NCBI GenBank assembly: GCA_942490535.1
Contig: CALNXQ010000003.1
Location: 372,001 to 436,000, forward strand
Source of the DNA: JAEINY01 sp942490535
GTDB taxonomy: Bacteria; Bacteroidota; Bacteroidia; Bacteroidales; Marinilabiliaceae
Direction: 5' to 3'
Length of the DNA stretch: 64,000 nucleotides
Under the pieces are notes generated by a model. That model was not told where the DNA came from. It saw only the letters and a list, made by a program, of their open reading frames with translations, and did no database searches. Of the stretch, positions 45,907-54,949 are shown in pieces; the first letter of the stretch is position 1, and each line of letters begins with the position of its first letter. The position numbers were made by a program, and so were the translations under genes.

Positions 45907-48510
45907 TTATTTGCTAATAGTAAATTGTAATTCTTTCAGATCCTTTTTATCAGAAGATCCTCCCACATAGATCAGGTATTCGCCCGGACGAACGGCCATC
46001 CTCTGTATATCATCGTAATAAGTCTCAAAAGCTTTTGATGGCAGGGCAATACAAACATCAGCTGTTTCATTCTTCTTCACACTTACCCGTTTGAATGCGC
46101 GCAACGATTGGACGGGTCCGTTGACATCAGCCTTGTTCTTCACGTACACCTGAACCACTTCGTCACCATCCATTGTACCTGAATTTTTCAAATTGATATG
46201 CAGATCCACAGTTTCGCCAACCTTCATTGAGGGCATTGATAATGAGACATCATTGTACGAAAATATGGTATAACTCAGACCGTAACCAAAGGGATAAAGT
46301 GGTTTCTGAATCATATAACGATAGGTACGTCCTTTCATGGAATAATCCTGAAAATCACTAATCTGATCAATCGATTTATAGAATGTTACAGGCAAACGTC
46401 CGGCAGGATTGTAATTACCAAACAAGACATCGGCCACTGCTGTACCTGCAGCCTGACCTCCGTACCAGGCACAAACAACGGCATCGGCATTGGCTTCAGT
46501 CCAATTCAAAGCAATGTTGCTACCTGAGCAAAGGACAAAAATCAGCGGTTTTCCGGTCTTTTTCAACTCGGCCAGTAAACGTTGCTGTACTGCCGGAAGT
46601 TCGATATTGGTGCGATCGCCCTGCTTAAAACCATCGATCGCAACCGACATCTCTTCTCCTTCGAGTTTGGATGAAATTCCCCCTACAAAAACAATGGCAT
46701 CCGCATCTTTCACCTTCTGTATTGTTTTTGAGAAATCAATCATTTTACGCTCGCCGATGGTAAATTCAAGTGTCCCGTCACCACCCGATTGAAAATATTC
46801 AAGCTTTAACTGAAACGTCTCTCCTTTTTTCACTTCTTTTTCAATCGATTTGGTCGATATACCGTGTGGTCTCCAGTCATTGATAACCTCCTTGCCATTG
46901 ATCGTCAGGCGATAACCATCATCGCCCGAAACCGAGAAAGTTACCTTCCCCGAAACTGGAGCTTTGAAAACACCGCTGTAAACAGCCGAAAAATTATTAA
47001 GCGGCACATTGGCAGCGAATTGCGTATTGCCCATTGTTGTGTAGCGGATCGCCTGAGTTACTTCCTTTTGAATAGGACTACCTTCCAAACTTATATTTCC
47101 ATAGTAGGTTGCCTCAAACCCGGGCTTATTTCCCGACCATACTGCATTGGCAAAACTTTCGACTACGCTATTGCTGGTCAGGTCACATCCTTTTTCGTAA
47201 ATCACCCCCTTGTGCGAAAGTTGATCTTTTATCCCCTGTAGGATCGTCACAGTATAGCATGGAAATCCGTTATAATTGGCCCATAGCATAACTGAATCAT
47301 TGGCATTGGGACCTACCACCGCAATTTTTTTAATATTTTGATTTAACGGTAATGTTTGATCCGAATTTTTGAGCAACACAATGCTTTTACGGGCCATTTC
47401 AAGTGCTTTTTGTTGATGTTCTTTCGAATCGACCACACTATATGGCAGATGGGACCAGGGAACAAGTGACTGATCGTCGAACATTCCCAATTCGAAACGT
47501 CCACGGAATAAACGGCGCAAAGAGATATCCAGTTCTTCTTCGGAAATTTTTCCTGCTTTGACTGCTTCAAGAATCGATTTATAACTTTGACCACACTCCA
47601 AATCAGTCCCCGAGCGCACCGCATCAACTGAAGCAGAAGCCGCATCAGGATGCGTTTCATGCCTGTTCTTCACCCAAAAGTCATCGATAGCGCCACAATC
47701 CGACACAACAATCCCTGAATAGCCCCATTCTTCGCGCAAAATAGTATTGAGCAGCACCTTGTTGCCACAGCAAGGCTCTCCATCCAACCGGTTATAAGCG
47801 CACATTACTTCCCGAACATCTCCTTCTTTTACCAAAGCCTCGAACGCTGGCAAATAGGTTTCGCGCAGGTCGCGATTGGTGACCATTGCATCAAACTCAT
47901 GTCTATTCCATTCCGGTCCGTTGTGAACGGCGAAGTGTTTGGCACAAGCATGTGATTTATAATATTTAGGGTCATTCCCTTGCAAACCCTTCACTGCAGC
48001 TACGCCCATAAGGCTTGTCAGGTAAGGATCTTCGCCGTAGGTTTCCATTCCCCTGCCCCAACGCGGATCCCTGAAAATATTGATATTGGGAGTCCAAAAG
48101 GTCAAACCCTTATACCGTTCATACTCGTTATTTGCCTGATAATAATTGTACTTAGACCTAGCCTCATCAGAAATAATATTAAACGTTTCATAAACGGCCT
48201 GATCGTCGAATGTAGCTGCCAGGGCGATTGCCTGAGGAAAAACAGTCGCCCGTCCGGCTCGGGCGACTCCATGCAACGCTTCATTCCACCAATCGTATGG
48301 AGGAAGACCCAGCCGTTCAATGCCAGGGGTTTGGTTCATCATTTGCGACACCTTCTCTTCAAGCGTTAACCTATTGAGCAAGTCTGTAATCCGTTGTTCA
48401 ATATCCAAGGATGAATCCCGGAAAGGAAGTTTTTGTTGCAACTGACCCATTAAGTTCAATACCATAGTACTGAATACAATGCATAAAATAAATCTATTCA
48501 TCTGTTTCAA
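45907..48510 (-). CDS. GH3 beta-glycosidase with internal PA14 domain
   Basis: 867 residues, signal peptide ending NLMGQ. The barrel has the xylosidase-type block YDWWNEALHGVARAG and the nucleophile Asp271 (GIVVSDCGAIDDFW). A PA14 carbohydrate-binding domain is inserted at about residues 465-600 (FEATYYGNI, SGDDGYRLTINGKEVIND). The sandwich domain resumes with LEGEEMSVAIDGFKQGDRTN, which carries the likely acid/base glutamate, and ends in a FnIII-like domain. The sequence type is that of beta-xylosidases and beta-glucosidases of the BXL/BglB group. It is the largest GH3 of the array. Confidence 0.93.
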   Translation of the reverse strand: MKQMNRFILCIVFSTMVLNLMGQLQQKLPFRDSSLDIEQRITDLLNRLTLEEKVSQMMNQTPGIERLGLPPYDWWNEALHGVARAGRATVFPQAIALAATFDDQAVYETFNIISDEARSKYNYYQANNEYERYKGLTFWTPNINIFRDPRWGRGMETYGEDPYLTSLMGVAAVKGLQGNDPKYYKSHACAKHFAVHNGPEWNRHEFDAMVTNRDLRETYLPAFEALVKEGDVREVMCAYNRLDGEPCCGNKVLLNTILREEWGYSGIVVSDCGAIDDFWVKNRHETHPDAASASVDAVRSGTDLECGQSYKSILEAVKAGKISEEELDISLRRLFRGRFELGMFDDQSLVPWSHLPYSVVDSKEHQQKALEMARKSIVLLKNSDQTLPLNQNIKKIAVVGPNANDSVMLWANYNGFPCYTVTILQGIKDQLSHKGVIYEKGCDLTSNSVVESFANAVWSGNKPGFEATYYGNISLEGSPIQKEVTQAIRYTTMGNTQFAANVPLNNFSAVYSGVFKAPVSGKVTFSVSGDDGYRLTINGKEVINDWRPHGISTKSIEKEVKKGETFQLKLEYFQSGGDGTLEFTIGERKMIDFSKTIQKVKDADAIVFVGGISSKLEGEEMSVAIDGFKQGDRTNIELPAVQQRLLAELKKTGKPLIFVLCSGSNIALNWTEANADAVVCAWYGGQAAGTAVADVLFGNYNPAGRLPVTFYKSIDQISDFQDYSMKGRTYRYMIQKPLYPFGYGLSYTIFSYNDVSLSMPSMKVGETVDLHINLKNSGTMDGDEVVQVYVKNKADVNGPVQSLRAFKRVSVKKNETADVCIALPSKAFETYYDDIQRMAVRPGEYLIYVGGSSDKKDLKELQFTISK

Positions 48511-48657
48511 ATTTAGTATCAGGATTCAAGTACCATGTCAAAAGACTCACGAACACAGAGACACAGCGTTTTTTTAACCATCGTCTCGTGTATTTTAATA
48601 TTTATCCAAATATGGTCGTTTCATCTTCTTCGTTAATCACTTGATTAGTTATTTCTC

Positions 48658-50250
48658 CTACTGATAATTAAACCACTCATAATAAGCCCAAGCCTTAGAT
48701 TCCCTTCCATTTCCAGAGGCAAACATGCCAATGTAAGGACCTGTGTAGCCACCACCTACATCGGCACTCATAAACCGGCTGTCTACAGAAGCTATGGTGC
48801 GATAATCAGAAGAACCTTTTTCCGCATAGCTAAATTCGTAAGACGTTTTCTTACCTTCAATTTTTAACCGGATGGATTTACCGTTTACAGGGATCTCTGC
48901 TTCGCGATGGGTTATGCTTCCGATACAGTACTCTAGAACGAGGTATTGTTGGTTATCCCTTAGTTGCAGAAATAAGTCGTAATGGTAATTATTGCGCGAC
49001 ATGATGCAAACACCGGCAGCTTCATTGTCAGCTTTGGGTTCAAATACCAGTTCCGTTTCAGCAGTAAAAAACCAATGCTGAATGCGGCGTCCCACGAATG
49101 TAATTTCTCCTAAGGCATCGCTCAGTGTCCATTTTTCTCCCTTCAGGGCCAAAGATCCTTGCTTTTTATTCAGCGAGTAATTCGCTACCACTGGATTTCG
49201 AATGTAATTCCATTCCAGACCAAGCTCTTTTTCATCGAATACAGTAGAGGTGTTTTTTGCAGGAAAAGGTTTCAGTGGCAGTGTCGGAACATCCATGAGA
49301 GCTGTTGCAACGCCATTCTGATTTACAACTGGCCATCCGTTTTTCCACTCCACAGGTGCCAGGGAGGTTTCTCGTCCCAGCACCGGGCAGTTACCAACTG
49401 TTGGGCGGATACACAGAAATACCATCCACCAGGATCCATCGTGAGCTTCGATCAGATCGCCATGCCCGGTTCCCTGGATCACATCGTAACTATTCCGGGA
49501 GGTCAGGATGGGATTATGCGGACAACCTTCATAGGGTCCCCAGATGTTTTTACTCCTGGCAATGGTCACCTGGTGATTATAAAACGTACCGCCCTCGGCC
49601 GTCATCAGGTAGTAATAACCGTCTTTTTTATACACATGAGGAGCTTCAATATACTGGGCTCCACTTCCGGTCCAAAGCATTTTTGTTTCAGAAAGTAATT
49701 TTCCAGTTTTTATGTCAATCTCCGATTGGTAGATGGCCCGGGCATCATCAAAAGAGGTAGCCCGATTGGATTGAAAATACACTTTACCATCGTCATCCCA
49801 GGAAAGAGATGGATCAATACCTGATTGATCCACATATATTGGATCAGACCAGGGACCTGCCGGATCAGTGGCTGTCACAAAAAAGTTGGCATTTTCATTT
49901 CTGGAAATCATTAGCGTGGTTACCATGTAAAACAGACCATCGTGATACCTTAAGGTAGGCGCATAAATTCCCTGTGAAGGCGTTACCTTTTCCAGTGGCA
50001 ACTGACTCTTTCGTGTGAGGCAATGCCCGATCTGATTCCAGTTTACCAGGTCTTTACTATGGAAAACGGGCACGCCAGGGAAATACTCAAAGGTGCTGTT
50101 GACCAGATAATAATCCTCTCCAACCCTACAAACACTGGGGTCGGGATAAAATCCTGATATTACCGGATTTTGATATCCTTGCACACCTGCCAGCACACCA
50201 GACAAAATGGTAAATAGGATAACAACACTGCATAATAACTTTTTTCTCAT
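48658..50250 (-). CDS. GH43 beta-xylosidase/arabinofuranosidase, first copy
   Basis: 530 residues from the ATG at 50250 (MRKKLLCSVVILF); an upstream in-frame start at 50313 has no signal-like features. The five-bladed propeller has the catalytic base Asp37 in YPDPS, the pKa modulator Asp in GIDPSLSWDDDG and the acid Glu in YIEAPHVYKKDGYYYL. A C-terminal XynB-type beta-sandwich starts at about residue 330. It is closely related to the copy at 53326, and the two flank the GH31 gene. It should act on xylo- or arabino-oligosaccharides. Confidence 0.92.
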   Translation of the reverse strand: MRKKLLCSVVILFTILSGVLAGVQGYQNPVISGFYPDPSVCRVGEDYYLVNSTFEYFPGVPVFHSKDLVNWNQIGHCLTRKSQLPLEKVTPSQGIYAPTLRYHDGLFYMVTTLMISRNENANFFVTATDPAGPWSDPIYVDQSGIDPSLSWDDDGKVYFQSNRATSFDDARAIYQSEIDIKTGKLLSETKMLWTGSGAQYIEAPHVYKKDGYYYLMTAEGGTFYNHQVTIARSKNIWGPYEGCPHNPILTSRNSYDVIQGTGHGDLIEAHDGSWWMVFLCIRPTVGNCPVLGRETSLAPVEWKNGWPVVNQNGVATALMDVPTLPLKPFPAKNTSTVFDEKELGLEWNYIRNPVVANYSLNKKQGSLALKGEKWTLSDALGEITFVGRRIQHWFFTAETELVFEPKADNEAAGVCIMSRNNYHYDLFLQLRDNQQYLVLEYCIGSITHREAEIPVNGKSIRLKIEGKKTSYEFSYAEKGSSDYRTIASVDSRFMSADVGGGYTGPYIGMFASGNGRESKAWAYYEWFNYQ

Positions 50251-50376
50251 TTTTTTATTTTTTTCAACGCCAACCCCTTCATCGTAAAATAACATAGCGA
50301 ATCCACATTGCATTCAACCTCACACATCCACTCATATAATCATCCTGCAAAATACCTTCGCAATACAAGGATCTTT

Positions 50377-50408
50377 AACTGGGTGATTATTTAATATATC
50401 ACCCAGTT
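50377..50408. repeat. Perfect 11-base hairpin after the GH31 gene
   Basis: AACTGGGTGAT (50377-50387) and ATCACCCAGTT (50398-50408) flank an A/T-only 10-base loop. It lies 15 bases past the GH31 stop on the minus strand. There is no T-run, so it may be a weak terminator, an mRNA-end stabiliser or a protein site. Confidence 0.55.
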
Positions 50409-50422
50409 CTAATTATGTATGA

Positions 50423-53032
50423 TTAAAGTTTCAATCTTAGTTCCTTTCCTTTAAAAACTACATTCTTCGTTTTATTGGTTCCAACAACTTCAATAATCAT
50501 TTCCTTCGGGTTTTGGTTAAAATCAAAGAACTTATCCACTCCCTTCTTAATAGTCACCTCATTCTTCATATCTGAATAGGTAAATATCACTTCAGAATAC
50601 ATTCCTTTTTCATAATCAAAAGACTCGTAATCATCCAAATAAAGCACATACTCAGCATCTTTTCCTGCATAAATTTTAATATGCAAGGGTTTATTTGTTT
50701 CTTGGGTAGAATATTGAACTTTAGGTCCAAATGGTATTATTGAACCTGCTTTTACATATAAAGGCAATTTATCAAGAGAGGCCTCTGCCTCAATGGTTCT
50801 CCCTCCTTTTATTTTCTCACCTGACCAGAAGTTATACCAGTCACCTTCCGGCAGATATAGTTCTCTCGATCTGGCCTTATATTCCGTTACAGGACAAACA
50901 AGCAAGTATTCACCAAAAAAGAATTGATCTTTTATTTCCCAGGTATTTTTATCGTTAGGGTACTGATAAACCAACGGACTCATCAATAATTTACCTTCAT
51001 TGCTCACCTTCCAGGCTTCGGAGTAGATATAGGGCAGCAATTGATAACGAATATCAATAAAATTACGTGCCATCCCTTCAAACTCCTGTCCATATCGCCA
51101 TATCTCTGTATTGGAAACATAACCATGAATTCGGAATATCGGATTAAATGTTCCGAACTGAAACCAACGCGTGAGCAATTCTATGTATTCCTTATCAGTA
51201 TACTGATCTTTATAAGTAGGATTTATTGAATTACTATCTCTAAAAAAACCCCCAATATCCGTTGTCCAATAAGGGATTCCTGCCATCATAAAATTGAGTC
51301 CGGCAGGGATTTGCTCTGCAAATTGCTCCCAGGTTGCCGCTACATCTCCAGACCATGAAGCTGCACCATAACGTTGTTGACCGGCATATGCCGAACGTGT
51401 TAGATTAAATACTCTTTCATCAGGATACTCTATTCGCTTTCCTTCGTACATGGCTTTATTCACCAATAAAGAATAGCTATTGGTAAGCTCTTCGAAAACC
51501 CCATCCGATGTCTGGGTTTTATCATTAGGTTTTGATTCCGGTTCTGTTCCATCCAGCCAAATAGAACTAACGCCAAAATGAAACATGGAGTCGCTCAACA
51601 TTTTATAATAACCCTGACGAACCCTTGCATCGTAGAAATCAAGATAGTTTGTTGGTTCCAATTTGGAATCTAACAGATCATATTTTTCCAGTAAGGCTTT
51701 GTTATTGATTTCTGGCCAAACAGATACCATAAGCTGCAGGTTCAGACTATCCAGTTCTTCGGCCATTGCTCTAGGATTAGGATATTTCTTTCTGTCCCAC
51801 TCCGGGCCTTTGGTTCCCTCTGGCCAGTAACACCAGTCCTGCACAATATTATCGATCGGAATTCCCCTTTTCCTGTATTCTCTTGCATTTTCCAGCAGCT
51901 CTTGTTGATTATGATATCTTTCGCGACACTGCCAAAAACCGAACGCCGATTTGGGAAACATGGGAGCTTTACCGGTTAATCGCTCATACGCAGCAATGAT
52001 CTTAACAGGCGTATCTTCATGAATGAAATAATAATCTATTGCATTACCTTTTCGGCTGCTAAATACCGTTTGGTTAAAATCGGGTTCATTGTATAACAAT
52101 TTACCTTTTACCTGAGATTCAGTATTCTGAAATTCGATTCTGTACTTTTTCCCGGCTTCCAGGTATTTTCTTCCGATATGACAATCGGGCACCCAAATCG
52201 TAGAATAGTGAATAACGGTATCTGCATCGATGGTGACTGTTACAGGCCCGCTAAATCTATAGCCATTAGGATTCTCACTTTCTACCATAAAGTTATACAT
52301 ACCGCTCTTCTTGGGCACAAAAATACTTTCGCGGATATTTTTTTCTTTGTTAAGATTTTTTGAAAATAAAACCTCATTTTCCGGATAGTTAAAATCAGTA
52401 ATACTATAGTTATGCCAATAAATTCCATACTCATTGGTTGAAACCAGAAAAGGAACCGCAATTTCCTGGTTGAATTGCTGCAGTCTGAGAGGAACATTTT
52501 TCCAATTCATTATCCCACTTTGAAATTGCCCTAATCCATATAGTCCTTCATCGCCTGCGTTAAACGATTGAGAAGCAGAATAACCTTCATGTACCCCTGG
52601 TTTCAGGTAAGTAAACTCTTGCGATTCACATAAAATTTCATCTCCATCACCTGTATAGTATCTTATAATTCCATCATCATTGATGTAAACTTTAATCTTT
52701 GAAGTCTCAATGATGACATGATCATTTTTTTCTGTTATATTCCATTCAACCGGCTGTGGAGTTAACACTGTAACATAGTCAGGAACAACAGATCCACTCC
52801 CACCTGTCAGATATTTATTAACATGTATAATTGATTCATCAATAATTTCTATTTGAATAATTAAACTATCCTTATGAATTACCAATGAATGCTCAAACTC
52901 TTCTATTTCATACTTATAACCAGAATCACATCCCCAAAAGAAAAAATTAACTATCCCTAAAAATAAGGGAATAATAACTTGCTTTAAGTGAACTATCGAT
53001 AATATCTTAACAAAAAAACACACCTTTTTCAT
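50423..53032 (-). CDS. GH31 alpha-xylosidase-type lipoprotein with PA14-like insert
   Basis: 869 residues, lipobox around FFFWGC (Cys35). The N-terminal beta-sandwich is interrupted by a PA14-like insert at about residues 235-325 (NGYRFSGPVTVTIDADTVIH), as in bacterial alpha-xylosidases of the Xyl31 type. The catalytic nucleophile is Asp494 (SIWLDGTEPE) and the acid/base Asp563 (ASWSGDVAATW). The C-terminal domains carry ELYLPEGDWYNFWSG. It removes alpha-linked xylose or glucose from oligosaccharides; xyloglucan or xylofucan fragments are likely substrates. Its codon use is more A/T-rich by eye than its neighbours, for example runs of Ile and Lys at the ends. Confidence 0.93.
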   Translation of the reverse strand: MKKVCFFVKILSIVHLKQVIIPLFLGIVNFFFWGCDSGYKYEIEEFEHSLVIHKDSLIIQIEIIDESIIHVNKYLTGGSGSVVPDYVTVLTPQPVEWNITEKNDHVIIETSKIKVYINDDGIIRYYTGDGDEILCESQEFTYLKPGVHEGYSASQSFNAGDEGLYGLGQFQSGIMNWKNVPLRLQQFNQEIAVPFLVSTNEYGIYWHNYSITDFNYPENEVLFSKNLNKEKNIRESIFVPKKSGMYNFMVESENPNGYRFSGPVTVTIDADTVIHYSTIWVPDCHIGRKYLEAGKKYRIEFQNTESQVKGKLLYNEPDFNQTVFSSRKGNAIDYYFIHEDTPVKIIAAYERLTGKAPMFPKSAFGFWQCRERYHNQQELLENAREYRKRGIPIDNIVQDWCYWPEGTKGPEWDRKKYPNPRAMAEELDSLNLQLMVSVWPEINNKALLEKYDLLDSKLEPTNYLDFYDARVRQGYYKMLSDSMFHFGVSSIWLDGTEPESKPNDKTQTSDGVFEELTNSYSLLVNKAMYEGKRIEYPDERVFNLTRSAYAGQQRYGAASWSGDVAATWEQFAEQIPAGLNFMMAGIPYWTTDIGGFFRDSNSINPTYKDQYTDKEYIELLTRWFQFGTFNPIFRIHGYVSNTEIWRYGQEFEGMARNFIDIRYQLLPYIYSEAWKVSNEGKLLMSPLVYQYPNDKNTWEIKDQFFFGEYLLVCPVTEYKARSRELYLPEGDWYNFWSGEKIKGGRTIEAEASLDKLPLYVKAGSIIPFGPKVQYSTQETNKPLHIKIYAGKDAEYVLYLDDYESFDYEKGMYSEVIFTYSDMKNEVTIKKGVDKFFDFNQNPKEMIIEVVGTNKTKNVVFKGKELRLKL

Positions 53033-53325
53033 ACATACAAAATTTTTATTCTAATAATCATCACCTCCTTGTAATTACTCGGGTCAAAGTAAAAAACAAT
53101 GAATACTGGTTTTATGTATCCTTGCCCAAATATGGATAGATCAACAAACCCATAATTGCCACTATTTTTATTATTTGTCGCTTTTTTTATATTTTAATCT
53201 GCTCCGTGATTCAATTCAGCCCATAACTTTTTAGTCTCATTCCCATATTGAAAAGCCACATTGAGATTTTCTTCGCCGTTGACAAGAGCCCCCCAATCAT
53301 GGCTATTTCAATTAAGGAAATCTGT
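53033..53325 (-). other. Intergenic region between GH31 and GH43, possible gene remnant
   Basis: The part next to the GH31 gene (53033-53200) is A/T-rich and holds nothing obvious; the GH31 promoter could be here. From about 53205 to 53305 the minus strand reads HDWGALVNGEENLNVAFQYG, then NETKKLWAELNHGAD and a stop. A stop codon lies just upstream of this frame. It looks like the last 35 residues of a lost gene, but the family is not recognised and the stretch is short enough to be chance. Confidence 0.35.
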
Positions 53326-54945
53326 TTAGTTCTTTTCTGGTCGATAGTTAAAATAATCAAAGTATGCCATAGACTTCGAATGGGTGCCATTACCGGAAGC
53401 AAACAATCCGACATATGGCCCCGTATAGCCGGTGTACATATCGGCACTCATGTATTTACTGTCCACTAGTGCCACCGATGTGTATTTATCCGCATTATTC
53501 ACAGCATAACTAAATTCATAAAACTCTTTCTTTCCTTCAACTTTGAGCCTTACTGAATTCGAATTAAGCGGAATCTCAGCTTCAACATGTTTGATCTTAC
53601 CCAAGCGATATTCCAGAACCAAAAAGTTCTGTTTGCCTTTCTTCTTTATAAAGAAATCATAATGATATTCGTTTGAGGAAATAATGGTTAAACCGGCAAC
53701 ATCATTGTCCGAAGCCGGATCAAATTCCATCTTTGTTTCAGCCATATAATACCAATGTTGTATCCTGCGACCAACAAAAGTGATCTCTCCCACCGAATCA
53801 TCAATAATGTTTTTCGTCCCTTTAAGGGCCAGATACCCTTTCCTGGCATTTAACAAATAGTTCTCCGTAACCGGATTACGAATATAATTCCACTCCAACC
53901 CCAGTTTATCTTCATTAAAATCGGTTCTGGTTTCTTTCTTCGGAAATGGCTTTAAAGGCAATGTAGAGACATTCATATTTTCGACCGCCACACCGGTTTT
54001 GTTTACCACGGGCCATCCATCAACCCATTCAACAGGTGCAAGACCCGTTTCACGACCTAAAATAAAACAGTTATAGTGAGTTGGGCGGATACAGAGAAAG
54101 ACCATCCACCACGAACCATCGTGCGCCTGAATTAAATCAGCATGTCCGGTCCCCTGAATGACATCATAACTATCACGGGAACACAGTATCGGGTTATGCG
54201 GACAACTTTCATATGGGCCCCATATACTCTTACTTCGGGAAATAGCAACCTGATGGTTATAATAAGTACCCCCTTCCGCCGTCATCAAATAATAATAACC
54301 ATCTTTTTTATAGACATGAGGGCCTTCAACATATAAAGCACCACTTCCTTTCCAAAGCATCTTTGTATCAGAGACCAATTTACCGGTTTTTAAATCTATT
54401 TCTGATTGATAAATGGCTGGTGTTTCATTAAAAGAGAGAGACCTGTTTGACTGAAAATATACTTTCCCATCGTCATCCCAGAAAAGCGACGGATCAATAC
54501 CCGATTGCTTCACATTAATCGGATCAGACCATGGTCCTGCAGGATTGGTGGCTGTTACATAGAAATTTTCACATATCTCAGAATATTTCATATATGTGGT
54601 GATCATATAAAAGATGCCATCATGATACCTTAAAGTCGGAGCATAGATGCCTTTATTCGGTTCCACTCCCTCCAAAGGCAGTTGACTTTCACGAGTCAGC
54701 ACATGGCCAATTTGCTCCCAATTAATCAAATCTTTACTGTGAAATATGGGAACGCCAGGAAAGTACTCAAACGAACTGTTCACCATATAATAATCATCTC
54801 CAACCCGGCATATACTCGGATCGGGGTAAGAACCAGGGTTAACCGGATTTTTATATCCTTGCCCAAATATGGGCAGATATCCCAAAAGCAAACAGACTAA
54901 TACTGCTATTTTTATTGCTCGATTCATTTTAGGTTTGATTTTCAT
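53326..54945 (-). CDS. GH43 beta-xylosidase/arabinofuranosidase, second copy
   Basis: 539 residues; start at 54945 or the ATG 18 bases further in (MNRAIKIAVLVCLLLGYLPI). The catalytic base is in YPDPSICRVGDDYYMVNSS, the modulator in GIDPSLFWDDDGKVYF and the acid in YVEGPHVYKKDGYYYL. A C-terminal XynB-like sandwich follows. The sequence is near-collinear with the GH43 at 48658 and probably arose from it by duplication. It starts 5 bases after the beta-helix gene upstream, so the two are translated together. Confidence 0.92.
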   Translation of the reverse strand: MKIKPKMNRAIKIAVLVCLLLGYLPIFGQGYKNPVNPGSYPDPSICRVGDDYYMVNSSFEYFPGVPIFHSKDLINWEQIGHVLTRESQLPLEGVEPNKGIYAPTLRYHDGIFYMITTYMKYSEICENFYVTATNPAGPWSDPINVKQSGIDPSLFWDDDGKVYFQSNRSLSFNETPAIYQSEIDLKTGKLVSDTKMLWKGSGALYVEGPHVYKKDGYYYLMTAEGGTYYNHQVAISRSKSIWGPYESCPHNPILCSRDSYDVIQGTGHADLIQAHDGSWWMVFLCIRPTHYNCFILGRETGLAPVEWVDGWPVVNKTGVAVENMNVSTLPLKPFPKKETRTDFNEDKLGLEWNYIRNPVTENYLLNARKGYLALKGTKNIIDDSVGEITFVGRRIQHWYYMAETKMEFDPASDNDVAGLTIISSNEYHYDFFIKKKGKQNFLVLEYRLGKIKHVEAEIPLNSNSVRLKVEGKKEFYEFSYAVNNADKYTSVALVDSKYMSADMYTGYTGPYVGLFASGNGTHSKSMAYFDYFNYRPEKN

Positions 54946-54949
54946 CCAA

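Noticed and set aside
53211..53447. 78-codon minus-strand frame overlapping the GH43 3' end
   Set aside because: It lies mostly in another frame of the GH43 gene; the alternative frame of the same gap looks more protein-like.
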